Shown: positions 1 to 10,098 of the stretch, piece by piece | Layout of the letters: each line of letters begins with the position of its first letter | Numbering within the stretch: the stretch's first letter is position 1 | Assembly (NCBI GenBank): GCA_003427395.1 | Contig: BFEA01000336.1 | Coordinates: 1,280,858 to 1,329,405 of the forward strand | Reading direction: 5' to 3' | DNA from: Chara braunii | Taxonomy: Eukaryota; Streptophyta; Charophyceae; Charales; Characeae | DNA length: 48,548 bases | Made by a program: the position numbers and the translations under genes | Notes under the pieces: generated by a model | What the model saw: the letters and a program-made list of their open reading frames with translations, nothing else | What the model was told of the DNA's origin: nothing | Database searches by the model: none

Positions 1-67
<67 letters not shown>
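1..67. repeat. (CT)n microsatellite
   Basis: The window opens inside an almost perfect CT dinucleotide tract of at least 33 units. It then degrades into a C/T-rich stretch to about 150. The left end is cut by the window edge, so the true length is unknown. Confidence 0.97.
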
Positions 68-70
<3 letters not shown>

Positions 71-2986
71 GCTCTTCCTCTCCCTCCGCCTTCCTCCATT
101 CCTTCTAAACTCTTTAACCCTTAACCCTTCCGTCACCCCTTCCCCCCCCATGGCATGTGACTAACCTCCACCCTCTTCTGTTACATTGCCAGGGAACGAA
201 CGGGAAGGAACTTAGTCCTCACTTAGTGGAAAGCGAGGGCAAGGGAAGGGCAGTCGGTCCCTTGTGCCACCACGAAGGGAAGGATACAGAACTATTGAGA
301 GCATTTGCGGAAGCAAAAAGGAACGCCGATTTTGGACGAGGTCAGTTTGACTCAACCATTTTCCCCGACTGCATGACTAAGGTGAAGGCATGACTTGCTT
401 GAGCGGAGGAAAAGATAACCAAAGGATCACTAAAGGCAAAAGGAACTTAGGCTTGTGGGAGGGGCGATGTGTTGACCCCAATGGGGATTGTACCTGGCTT
501 TTGCTTTGTGTGGTTTTGCGCAGGTGAGTAGCCTAGGGTGGTCTGAGCGGGAATGCGTCCGCTGGATGCGGGCGGGAATAGGGAAGCGACGAGGGAAGGA
601 CTTAGAACCCACTCAAACTATGAATGCAGGATGGGTTGGATGGTCGGATGCTTGAATGAGTGGTAGACGTCGGGATGGGGCTTGTGTGATGATTGAATGC
701 AATGACTCTCTTGAATGCAATGCAAGCCCGGAAGGACTAAGGGCAGTCGTGGATAGGTGAATGCAATGTCGGTGGTTCAAGCAAAAAAAATATAGCGGTT
801 AGGGGTTCGGGCGATGCCACCCTACCCCAAGGATGCCGTAGGGGCTGTCTTGAGCCAGTAGACTTAGTGAAAAGGTGCGTGGCCCAATGAATGACGCTTG
901 GTCTGCGCATGATAAGAAGACAAAACTCCAATAAACTCCCTGGACTGCTTGCGTATTGGAAAGAGCAATTGCCTGGCCAGACTTAATCGAATCAAGAAAA
1001 CGCCACGAGTGGCCAAAGAGCTACCATCTTGACGCGAGAGCGGAGCTACATCCCCCAATGTAAAGCCCTCTCGCAAAAGGCCCATCCCCATCCATCTTGT
1101 AGCACTAGGTGGGAGTGCCCCTGGGACGAACGACCCGTGCCCTGAGCGTGAGCGTGGGCGGGTCGAGCCAAGTGGGGCCCGCAGTGGGGTCGACCGAGGC
1201 TCGAAAGTCCTTCAGGGTACAACCCTTACAAAAATGGTGGAGGTGCCGGGTATCGGGTTTAACTGAGTCTGACGATCTCGAGGGGGGGGGCGCCCGACGC
1301 ATGACTGCGTACATAACCGAAGAGAAGGAATAAGGACTTGTGTGTGTTCTATCCCTTTGAGCGAATCAGATTTGAGGGTGGCTGGGTGCATGGCAAGGTC
1401 AGGCCTGGAGGAAGAACATGCATGCTTGCACTTTTGATCAGCCATCTCCTTTGGAGATGACTCTAGTCCTCCTTCCCTTGGATTGATGTTCGTCAGGTCG
1501 GGGAAGCCTTGGGCAAGCCGCAGGTCGACCCTTCCTCTTCGTGCGAAAGAAGGGCTCCGGTGACCTGGCAGGCGATTGGGATTCCGGGCTAGTCCGGGTT
1601 CCAATGAAAATCCCGCGGCGGAGTGATCCGACCGACCTGGGTGCTTCTCTTCTCTCCTCTTCGGAGCCCAGCGGGATCCGTGCACCACACTTAATGCTTG
1701 AAGGAACCTCATGTGAACACAAACAGTAATCGAGAAGGAACAATCCTACCCTATGAACGGACACACAAGCAAAGATAAGGGAATGAAGGGAGTTGCTATA
1801 CTCCGAGAAAAACTAGCTCCTCTTTAAAGATGCTCACGAAAAGGAACCGGGCACTATGTATGGAATTTAGGGGTGAGTGGCACACACTGTCCTGAGTGAA
1901 AACCTGTGAGCAATGGTTAGGAAGCGCTGGGTGGACCTGGGAAAAGGCACTTGTGTTATGTGTGTCCCACCTTGGGGCTTGTGATTGCATGATGGGGATT
2001 CGAGCGTCCTGCCTTTCGGAAGGAAAAGATTGGTTTGCGCCGGTCGGTGTGGGATGCGGAATGGTCGTCCTCTTTTAAGTTCACCGGGTTGCGTGTGTGG
2101 GGGTCGGGCCACCGGGCTGTCAGGCAAGGGTGGGTCTCGTCGGCTGATTAGTAGCATTCTCACCCGAGCGGTCTGAGCATGGTTCGATGATCTTGCCCAG
2201 GTGGGGTGTGAAACATCTTCAGGCGGGGCGGTTGCTTGTCGGCAGACGGCAGGGGGATCACTACATATGGGGCAAGGAAGGAGCCTCAGAGGCGATTAAA
2301 AGCTTCTCGTAGCATGGCTTGGAAAAAAATGATTCTTGTCGGACCGATGGAAGTGAATACCTGGACGGCCGGCTCCAATGGCCTTACTGAGATGTGCGGG
2401 GTGATTCCCGAGATTAGCGGTGGGAACACGAGCGGCAAGTCGGGATGGGGTATTCTGGGTAAGGAGGAAAGGGCAAATGCCTTGCCGAGACCTGGATACC
2501 GCGCTCGTGACGGTTGAGTTGTGCTTAAGGTATGGGGTAAAGCCCTGTCGATAGTAACAGTGGAGAGACCATTTCCGGGGAAGAGGTCGGTGAGGAGATG
2601 ACCGACCTGTGTGCGACATTTGCCTGAGTTTTGCTTTTTGTGCCTCCCTCTGTAAAGTTGCCTGATGAATGTTGGAAAGGGAACTAAGATTCTAGTCTAT
2701 TCTCGACCCCTGCCTAAGTTTGCACGAGTGAGAGAACATGAGGAAGAGGTTGGACAGGAGTCGGAAGAAAGTGGAACTAAGAAAAGAAGGAATGCGAGTC
2801 ATGGGTGATTGATTGGGGGTATGGTAGGGCAATGGTACCTGGAAAATGGGTAAGGGAGGTTAGGGAGACCCGGATGAGGGGTCTGAAAACAACCCTCATC
2901 TAGAAAAAAGGAAAAGCAAACCGTCTGACCATGAAGGGTCGTGTGGTGCTCTCATGTGAAAAACAAGACAGGCGTCGGGAAACAAG
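68..2986. other. Long region with no supported gene
   Basis: No reading frame here has recognisable motifs or consistent coding character. The longest open stretch (1,212-1,712, minus) looks like chance. A consensus-looking acceptor/donor pair, a pyrimidine-rich run ending CAG at 521-523 followed at once by GTGAGT at 524-529, could be a splice signal but has no partner exon. If ORFs A-D and E1 gag belong to one LTR element, its 5' LTR and primer-binding site should lie here. I could not find a convincing TG...CA boundary or a TGG-starting primer site. Confidence 0.5.
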
Positions 2987-3799
2987 ATGGCGCGATGGTT
3001 GTCGCCTCCTGTCTACTCTAGTGGTCCGGAAATGCCTATAGAAGTAAGGGACGGGGTATCTGTTGTTCTCCTGGAAGAAGGGACATGGACCGGCCTAGAA
3101 CCAGCCTATGAAACCGTGATGCTGGACAAGAAGGACGCGTTCCTCTGGATCGAGACAATCTGGACTAAGGCCAGCCTGACAAGACTCTCACCTAGCTTGA
3201 TGGACCTAGAATTCCGGGGAACAGTGGAAGCTCGAGGATGGATCTACCTATCTCAAGAAATAAAAAATGCAATGGTAGTGGGACTAGTATTGGGCATGGC
3301 ACCGGATCAGCTGTTTAGGCAAGCGGAACGGGAAGTGGTATGGGCAACATGTCAGCGGGCAGAAATGGAGATGGAAAGGATGGAGGTGCGAGTGGAAATC
3401 GGGGATCGGAAAAATATGAGACGCCCCCTTAGGACACTGAGATGCATGCTACCCCCATTCCTGGTGGATGCAGTCTTTGGAACCAGGGCTAGATTGGAGC
3501 GGATATGTCGGTCGATGACGCGCCTGAGGTTGTACCAAGGTGCGAGGCAGAACTTCTTTAAACTATCGGTGGAGGCGGGGCCGTTCGAAGGAAACTGGGC
3601 GGAAGAATTAACTGAGATGTTAAACCTCCTCAGCGCAGATGAAACCTTTGTTCCCAGCCCGATGCATTGGCAGATAGTTTACCGAAACGTGGCAGCGAGG
3701 GAAACCTTCTTGGAAGGGGTGAAAGAGATGTTCCTAGACGAGGAGGAGGATTTCAGTGATGAGAAGGGCGGAGATGAGATAGAGGACTGGGATTTCTGA
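2987..3799 (+). CDS. ORF A: intact 270-aa member of an unrecognised tandem family (GPF family)
   Basis: I do not recognise this protein. It is the only undamaged copy of four consecutive paralogues (A-D). By comparing the copies, conserved blocks are: a beta-like segment with DAFLWIETIW at residues 50-59; an acidic-rich DLEFRGTV then YLS block at 73-89; a hydrophobic PPFLVDAVFG at 156-165; and the best signature, GPF-x-G followed by A-x-E-x-L, with GPFEG at 198-202. The C-terminal 20 residues are strongly acidic (EEE, DE, DEIED). There is no signal peptide, membrane helix or catalytic motif that I can name. The start MAR is supported because B and C also begin MAR and D begins MAT. It lies 5' of E1 gag on the same strand, so it may be an accessory gene carried by that element. 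A host gene cluster next to the element is the alternative. Confidence 0.6.
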   Translation: MARWLSPPVYSSGPEMPIEVRDGVSVVLLEEGTWTGLEPAYETVMLDKKDAFLWIETIWTKASLTRLSPSLMDLEFRGTVEARGWIYLSQEIKNAMVVGLVLGMAPDQLFRQAEREVVWATCQRAEMEMERMEVRVEIGDRKNMRRPLRTLRCMLPPFLVDAVFGTRARLERICRSMTRLRLYQGARQNFFKLSVEAGPFEGNWAEELTEMLNLLSADETFVPSPMHWQIVYRNVAARETFLEGVKEMFLDEEEDFSDEKGGDEIEDWDF

Positions 3800-3855
3800 A
3801 GGGGGGGGGCTTACCTAGGGAAAACGGGTTGTCGGCTATGTGCAGGTAGTGAACG

Positions 3856-4602
3856 ATGGCCCGGGAACTCGAATTATGGGACTGCACATGGGAACCACGA
3901 CGAACCAGAAGGGGAGTAGAGATGTCAATACCGCCGAGTAATGAATGGAAAGGGACCACATGTGATTGGCGGTGGTATGAGCTTGTGTCGGAACTATCGT
4001 ACCTTTGGATAGAGCGTATCTGGAATCCGATGAGGGAAGAGGAAGGATGGGAGGAGATTGCGGAAGGAAGGGTGGAATCAGTTGGGACGATCGCTCTCTC
4101 GGAATAGGGTTGGCACCTGTTCTGCACGACGCTCGCGGCAGGACAGAACCCGATGTGGCTTTCAGGGGACGCTGAGGCAAGGGTTCGGCAAGCGGGGGAA
4201 AGCTTTGCTAACAAAGGATGGGACACGGTCAGCAGTAGAGTCGTGATGGGAGGATGGAAGGAATTTAAACCGCCCGGTGCCCGAATCAAGACCTGGGTAC
4301 CCGAGTTCATGGCGGACTGGTTTGGGGGTTTTGATCATGTAACAGAGGTAGCCGACACAATGGAGCGAATACACGTGAATTGCACATGGTTGGCAGGGGA
4401 ATCTTATAGGACATCCTTGAAATACGGGCCCTTCCACGGCGATAGAGCCCGGGAGGTCCTCATCATTTTGGACATTGAAAGGAATGACCGGCAGGAGGTG
4501 GCCCCGGAAACCAGGGAGGCCATAATCCGCCATGAGGTAGCAGCAACACCTTGCTATGTGGATGATGTGTTCAAACTGTTCGAAGTAATGTGGTCCGACT
4601 AA
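3856..4602 (+). pseudogene. ORF B: second GPF-family copy, one in-frame TAG
   Basis: The frame runs 248 codons from MAREL to the TAA-class end at 4,602 and is interrupted only by TAG at 4,105-4,107. The stop falls inside the YLSELGWH-type block, where copy D has leucine. Conserved blocks match A: YLWIERIW in the N-terminal half, a GGWKEFKPP segment, VPEFMADWFGG, and the signature GPFHGDRAREVL. It ends with a hydrophobic/acidic tail (DDVFKLFEV). B starts 57 bp after A stops. Because a single nonsense codon is the only lesion, B decayed recently, or the stop is a sequencing error, or it is read through. I favour simple decay. Confidence 0.6.
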
Positions 4603-4723
4603 GTGTAGGGAAGCTGTAGAGCCAGACAAATACGAAAAAATTGCTAAGATTAGGGAATGGGATGTCTGGCCATTGTAGGGTTCAACGCGGATCGCGAGCC
4701 AGGAGATCAAAGGCAAGTGCGCG

Positions 4724-5496
4724 ATGGCACGAAGAAGAACGTTCCTTGAGGAGCGCCCCTTGGGCATTGAACCGCCTAGGGAAGTACCGGGTGGGATAGA
4801 GGTTAGCCTGCCGGCAACAGGCGAAGGATGGCACCAGGTGGCGGATTGGGTCGGGATCGAGCTTGCGAAAAATATGGTTTATTTGGTGACAAAAGTTGAG
4901 TGGCGTGCGGCTGAGAATGGGGAATGGAACCCGGACCTACGGGGGCACGTGCGGGCAGAGGGGCGGTTGTATTGTCAGAAAACGGGTGGAGGAAGTTCGG
5001 AGTTCGGCTGGCATCTGGAGAGGACCCGTTGAGCATGTTTAAGGGGGCATGGCAGTTAGTATGGCGAACGGGATTTGAGTTCGCAGATCCGGGGGTTGAC
5101 GATGTAACGGCAGACCTTAGGGTAGCCATGGTCGGGAGCTTCGAATTGCCTAGTGAAAATGTACGAATGAGGCTGTCGCCCTTCCTGCTGGAAAAACTGG
5201 GCGGCTTGTAACTTGTTAGACAAGCAGTAACCGATCTCGCGAGCCTGACATATGAAGAAGCGGCGGTACATCGAGAATACTACCGGGCCTTCTTAGAAAT
5301 GGGACCGTTTAGCGGAGAGCAGAAGTACGAGGTGCTGCGCATCCTGCGTGCTGTGTTTAGTACCAGGCCAAGGGTTCCGGTCGTGGGAAGTGAGGTCCTG
5401 TGGGGTGTCCTTCGACGGGAAATAAACCATGGGATGGCGTACGTAGATGATCTGTACCGATTGTATGAGCAGATGGAGGAGGAAACAGGTCGGTAA
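4724..5496 (+). pseudogene. ORF C: third GPF-family copy, one frameshift and one TAA
   Basis: It starts MARRR and shows the family N-terminal pattern GGIEVSLPATGEGW, then NMVYLVTKVEW, then a GRLYC block. At about 4,980 the frame shifts: homology leaves one frame and continues in the next with NGWRKFGVRLASGEDP. An in-frame TAA lies at 5,209-5,211. After it the match resumes to the signature MGPFSGEQKYEVL near 5,296-5,335 and the tail YVDDLYRLYEQM. Total span is 773 bp, close to the 747-813 bp of its sisters, so only a net 1-2 nt was lost or gained. The functional role is unknown. Confidence 0.55.
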
Positions 5497-5646
5497 TAGG
5501 GCCGAAGAGAGGGGAGAGAAATAGAAGGGGAAAAAGAAGCACCAGGCTAGGGGTCGGGGAGTTGTTTGGATGGAAAATTGAAGACCAAGTGGAATAAGTA
5601 AACTCGCGTGCTGTTTAAAACTGTGCAGGGGACTTCTAAGTCGGAA

Positions 5647-6408
5647 ATGGCGACGAGACGCGCCCGGATGCCGCGACGACCCATGCACCTGCGGCCACCC
5701 ACGGAAAACGGAGATGGATGGGAGGTGTCGCTCCCAGCAAGCTACATGATTCAAGGATTGGATACCGAGTGGAGAGTCGTGACCTTGGGAAGAGGTCAAG
5801 TGTTCATGATGGTGGAATGTTTGTGGGATGGTATGAGAATTAACAGGGGACCGGGGGACGATCTGTACACCGATCTTAGGGTGACGGGGACCGTGTACCT
5901 ATCAGAGCTCGGGTGGCACATGTTAGGGACGGAGTTGGCACTAGGGTATGGGTTATTGCCAATCTTCTAGAGGGCTACTAGAGTACTAAACCAGATAGGC
6001 CAGGAAGTGCGAGGAAGAAGGAATGTGGGGTTAAGGACTCGGGTGGAGATAGGAGGTTGGCGAGAGTTTAAGGCCCCAATGACTGGGCTGAGGTGTCGAG
6101 TACCTCGCTTCATGGTAGACCTGGTATTCGGCAGTCTCAAGAGGGCAAGGGATTTGGTGGACTCGACCCTGGTCTGGATCCACCTCTTCCGGCCGCAAAC
6201 AACGGGCATGTTCTACGATGTGTCGGTCAGACATGGGCCGTTCTGGGGAAACCAGGCCTGGGAACTACTCGAATTACTTGAGACCTTGATATTCAGATTG
6301 CCCCACCTGTTGTTTGAAGAATACTAGCCAATAATTATCAGGGAAATAGAGATGGGGGAAAATTACCTTGCTGGGTTGGCTGACCTGTTCGAGGAACCGG
6401 ATGAGTAG
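5647..6408 (+). pseudogene. ORF D: fourth GPF-family copy, two in-frame TAGs
   Basis: I take the start as ATG 5,647 (MATRRARM), because the other copies start MA[R/T]. The frame is open upstream to 5,608, but that part has no match in the sisters. Family blocks in order: GWEVSLPASY, QVFMMVECLW, DLRVTGTVYLSELGWHML, GGWREFKAP, VPRFMVDLVFG, and the signature GPFWGNQAWELLELL. TAG codons at 5,968-5,970 and 6,325-6,327 interrupt one constant frame that ends at 6,408. D is the copy nearest to E1 gag, about 470 bp away. Its start context (gaaATGGCGACG) closely resembles that of the gag start at 6,882. Confidence 0.58.
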
Positions 6409-6881
6409 GCCAGGCCTGAGGGATCAGCATGAGAAAAACGTGTCATGGAGAAGTAGGGAAATAAAGAATGGGTACTAAGATAAGTAGGCAACCATCAGCA
6501 AAAGAGAGGCAGTGGTTGGAGTTCGCCGACCCAATGATGCGGCAGGAAGGAACTAGGAAGACCACCCGCTCCAAAGATTCAAGGGCACCTAGACCAATAA
6601 GGCAAAAAAGTCATCCCCGATAGGAAAGCCACTGGGCTCAGGTACCACCCTAAGAATCAAAGCGCGACAGTAATGAAATGCCAAAGCGGCGGCGGCAAGG
6701 CTCCGGTAGAAGAAAACCTGAAGGACGCCCCGGGAGAGAAAAGTCAGAAGAGTCGTACTGATTAACGTAAGACGCAAAAATATGGGAATAGGCGGGTTTT
6801 AGGGACGGGACTAGGGCAGTTATGAACAATCGGCCGCCTTTTCGCAAAAAAAAAAATTCCATGTGCAGGCTAGGTAAAGAA
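6409..6881 (+). other. Spacer between ORF D and E1 gag
   Basis: About 470 bp without a supported gene. A frame upstream of the chosen gag start is open from 6,822 but contains a lysine-rich run from a homopolymer of A and no conserved motif, so I treat it as leader. Confidence 0.5.
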
Positions 6882-8573
6882 ATGGCGACGGAGGAAGGGA
6901 TCGATGACCAGCAGAGCGGAGGGAATCAGGGCACGAATGAAAATGGGGAACGAAACGAGGGATCAACCAGGGATCGAGAGTCAACCAAACTGGAGGGGAC
7001 CCAAGAAGACCGAAAGGACGCCTCAATTGGAGAAAACTCGGGGAAAGTTGGGGGTCGCAAAAGGGGACCTCAGAAAAACAGGGAAGGAGGAAATGATATG
7101 AGAACAAGTCCTTGGAACTCAGCAGGAGCCACCCCTGAAAAGACGAAAGTCTTGGATACCAGTCATAAACTGGCAGAGATAGAGAAGCGGACCGCGGAAT
7201 TTAAGGCAAGACTTATCGAGCAGATGATTGCCGAGGATGAGGAGGACCTCCAGGACGCAGGGTCACGTGAGGGACGCAGGGCCGGTCAGGACGAGGCTAG
7301 GTATGAGGGGAAGGATGATAGTCACAAAGGAACGCCTAGCAAGAAGGGGAAGAACAAGAGCGACCCCCCGGCGGAAGGAACGGAAAACGCTATGACCCCA
7401 CCCGCTATTGACATCGGCACTAGCAGACTACCCGCCACGCCGAAAGTAACAGCGGCGTGTGACGGACTCTGGAGCCTTAGGGAGAGAGTGCTAGGATGGT
7501 TCGACCCAGAAGGAACATCGAAAACCAGGGAGAAGCAGAGGGAAAGCAAGGAAGGGGAAGGAGCCAGTGCAGCCGGGGAAGCGGGTGGCTCCGAAGACGG
7601 TCTCAAGAAAGTAGTCGCCACCCTCAACAGGACACTTAACAAGAACCAGGGGTATCTCGCAGATGCGAAAAAGAAACTCACGTTCGATGGGGCCAACATT
7701 ATGGAGTTTCTAATAGACTATGAGAAGCTAGCAGCCTTACTGAAATGGACGGAAGAGGAAAAGATGAAGCACCTGGGGCAGTACGTGTCACTAAGCTTGG
7801 GCAGGGACATTATGGTCATTGTCGCCTCCAGTGGATCCTGGAAAGAAACCAGGAATGAGATGATGAGGAAATACCTGAGGGCAGAGAAAATGGCAACAGA
7901 GGTCGAATTAGCCGAAGTCCAAAGGAAAAACTATGCGACTTACAATGATTTCCTAAGGGCATTCACGTTAGTGGCTCTACGAATTCCCGGGGTAACGGAC
8001 CGTATAATGAGTAAATACTTCCTCAAGCAGTTTTCCGAGTTCGATAAAGATAAGATTTTGTCAGCATACCAGCAGACTAGTAAGTTCGAATACGCGAGAG
8101 ACGTGGACTTCAGCACCGTAACAGACCTTGCGGAAAAGACAGTGGTTACCGAGACGCTAGCCCTACTTAAGGAAGGGGAGGTCATAGATCTGACCGGGAA
8201 GACAGGGGATAAGGTAAAAAAGGGGATAGAGAGCCTGCACGAACGGGTGCACGGGGTTGACAGCAAGATGGACAAAATGGAAAATGCCCTGCTAGTAATG
8301 CAGGCGCAAGTGTCCAGACCCGCTCTCCCGCCCCAAGAGGCCGTGGTTCCGGGAGCTGTAGCAAACCGGGGGTTTGGTAGGAAGGACCCGACCAACGAAC
8401 AATGCAAGTATTGCACCATGATCGGGCATTTCGTACGGGCCTGTCCGAGACTCAATCACGATATCGAGCGGCAGAGGTGCAGTAGGTCCCTCAAAGGCGA
8501 GATCCTCGGACCTAGGGGGAGCGTGTCAACTGGAACTCGCCAGGGGGGATGCGGCGAGCCGTCATTCTCCTGA
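6882..8573 (+). CDS. gag: E1 gag polyprotein with CCHC zinc knuckle
   Basis: The frame is open for 563 codons from ATG 6,882 (MATEEG). The N-terminal 200 residues are highly charged and low in complexity (E, K, G, R rich), with a helical KLAEIEKRTAEFKARLIEQM stretch. A capsid-like helical domain follows (LTFDGANIMEFLIDYEKLA through the IMSKYFLKQF region). A zinc knuckle with C-X2-C-X4-H-X4-C spacing (CKYC...H...C) lies at 8,403-8,444. These parts form the virus-like particle and bind element RNA in the cytoplasm. No stop interrupts the frame. The normal continuation into the next domain is in the -1 frame from the G5 run at 8,515-8,519, so the last 18 codons are probably out of frame. Confidence 0.78.
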   Translation: MATEEGIDDQQSGGNQGTNENGERNEGSTRDRESTKLEGTQEDRKDASIGENSGKVGGRKRGPQKNREGGNDMRTSPWNSAGATPEKTKVLDTSHKLAEIEKRTAEFKARLIEQMIAEDEEDLQDAGSREGRRAGQDEARYEGKDDSHKGTPSKKGKNKSDPPAEGTENAMTPPAIDIGTSRLPATPKVTAACDGLWSLRERVLGWFDPEGTSKTREKQRESKEGEGASAAGEAGGSEDGLKKVVATLNRTLNKNQGYLADAKKKLTFDGANIMEFLIDYEKLAALLKWTEEEKMKHLGQYVSLSLGRDIMVIVASSGSWKETRNEMMRKYLRAEKMATEVELAEVQRKNYATYNDFLRAFTLVALRIPGVTDRIMSKYFLKQFSEFDKDKILSAYQQTSKFEYARDVDFSTVTDLAEKTVVTETLALLKEGEVIDLTGKTGDKVKKGIESLHERVHGVDSKMDKMENALLVMQAQVSRPALPPQEAVVPGAVANRGFGRKDPTNEQCKYCTMIGHFVRACPRLNHDIERQRCSRSLKGEILGPRGSVSTGTRQGGCGEPSFS

Positions 8574-10090
8574 ATAACCTAGAAATAGCTGCCATAGAAG
8601 CAGAACCGATAGCCGAGATTGTCTGGGACCAGCCAAGGGGACGGGGACCACAGGCCAATTTTATCCTAGAGGGCAATGGCCACGATAGGGTAAATATCAC
8701 CACTCGCCGGGCCGGCGCAGAAAAGAAGCTTGTGCAATATACAGTAATGGAAGAACTCGCAAGGACTAGCACGGGCCAGCAAGAGGCCGAAGCCGGGGAT
8801 CAAGAGAGGGTCTATGGGAAGCCAAGGGAGGAGGAACCGGTAGACAAGGTTACGGCGGCAAAAAAGAAGTTCAGATATCAAATTCTGATCCTGACTTCGC
8901 CAGAAATCGATGGCACCTTGAGTAAGCTACTGGGTACCATGGTATCGGTGTCTTTTCAGACCTAGCTGCAAGCCAGCCCAAGGCTGCTTAAAGGACTCAG
9001 GCAACTGCTAACGCGTAAGCGCGTAGAGGTAGAGGAGGCCCCGGAACTCCAAGAGCAGGACACGGAGGAGGCCAAGGCGCCGCAAGGAGTCTCCAACCTC
9101 CAAAGCATTCCAGGAGGCCTGGGAGAGTTGGAGAAAGCCTTTGCGGACATCCGTCTAAGCCTACTGGATCGTGAAGGTGACGAAGTCATAAGGGCGCCAC
9201 CCGGGACAAAGGTTAGCTTTCATGCATTACCAGTTGAGAAACTTAAAGTTCAAATTGGAACTCACCACACTGACGCGTTAGTGGACGGCGGAGCAGAAAT
9301 CACCCTTATACGACGGGATTTCACAACGGTCACGGGGTGCACGGTAAACAAGGAAGTAGCAGGGAGTATCCGGGGAGCAGGTGTCGAAATTCCTTTCACA
9401 GGGTATGTCACCAAATGTGCAGTCAGGGCGGGAATCCGGGAATCCATCTAGTCCTTTCAGCGGATGACCGTGATGGAAGAAATGGATCACGACGTAATCC
9501 TCGGGAGACCATGGTGCGCCAATGTGGAAATGATAGGAATGCATCTGCACGACGGCATATACATGGAAGACATAGAGGATCTGGTGACTGGTCGCGGAGA
9601 ACTCCTCCGACTCCTCGGAACTGGAGGGGACCCTCCGAAGGGCGAATTGGCAACCTGGTCGCCAACATTCGAAGAAAGTGTGCACGGAAGGGGGCATTCG
9701 CACGAATGGAAGGAATAAGCGAAAGGGTAGAAATTATGATCGTGGATCAAGATGGGCTTGCCCGTAAAGACGAGGAGGCCAGAATACGAGTCCCTGGAAG
9801 TTATGGTGGCAGAAAAAGAGTCGGAAGTCGAACTTGGGGCCAGCCTGCCCAAACCAAAGGACGCCCGGAACGAAACGTCGGAGGTAGTGCTTGAAATCCC
9901 AGATTTATTACAACTCGTTAAGGCCATCAGGTACCACAAAGTGGGGGTGGACCTCGCAACGCTTGCTAGATTTGAGGATGGGGTTCGAAAGGGCTACTGT
10001 CTGAATGAGAAGTTACTCAGCATCCAGCCCCGCGTCTTGGAGGTAGCAAGGCCGATCCCGACTGTTCATTTTTTAGGAGAACGATCCCCG
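8516..10090 (+). pseudogene. E1 protease region
   Basis: In the frame reached after the G5 run, an uninterrupted stretch begins RGERVNWNSPGGMRRAV and runs to TAG 8,963. It resumes to TAG 9,449 and again to TAA 9,716. The retropepsin site is recognisable as ALVDGGAEITLI at 9,281-9,313. The Asp is kept, but the following Ser/Thr of the D-[ST]-G triad is Gly. The usual second motif, hydrophobic ILGRPW, follows at about 9,499. After 9,716 two further stops occur close together, then a linker rich in E/K continues to about 10,090. The enzyme would have cut the polyprotein. With the active-site change and stops it cannot be functional as written. Confidence 0.72.
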
Positions 10091-10098
10091 AAGGTAGT

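Noticed and set aside
1212-1712. 166-codon minus-strand frame
   Set aside because: Low-complexity, Arg/Pro/Ser-rich, with no motif and no sister copy; likely chance.
2987-6408. ORFs A-D as a bacterial-style operon
   Set aside because: All surrounding elements are eukaryotic LTR retrotransposons and LINEs, and there are no ribosome-binding sites of bacterial type.
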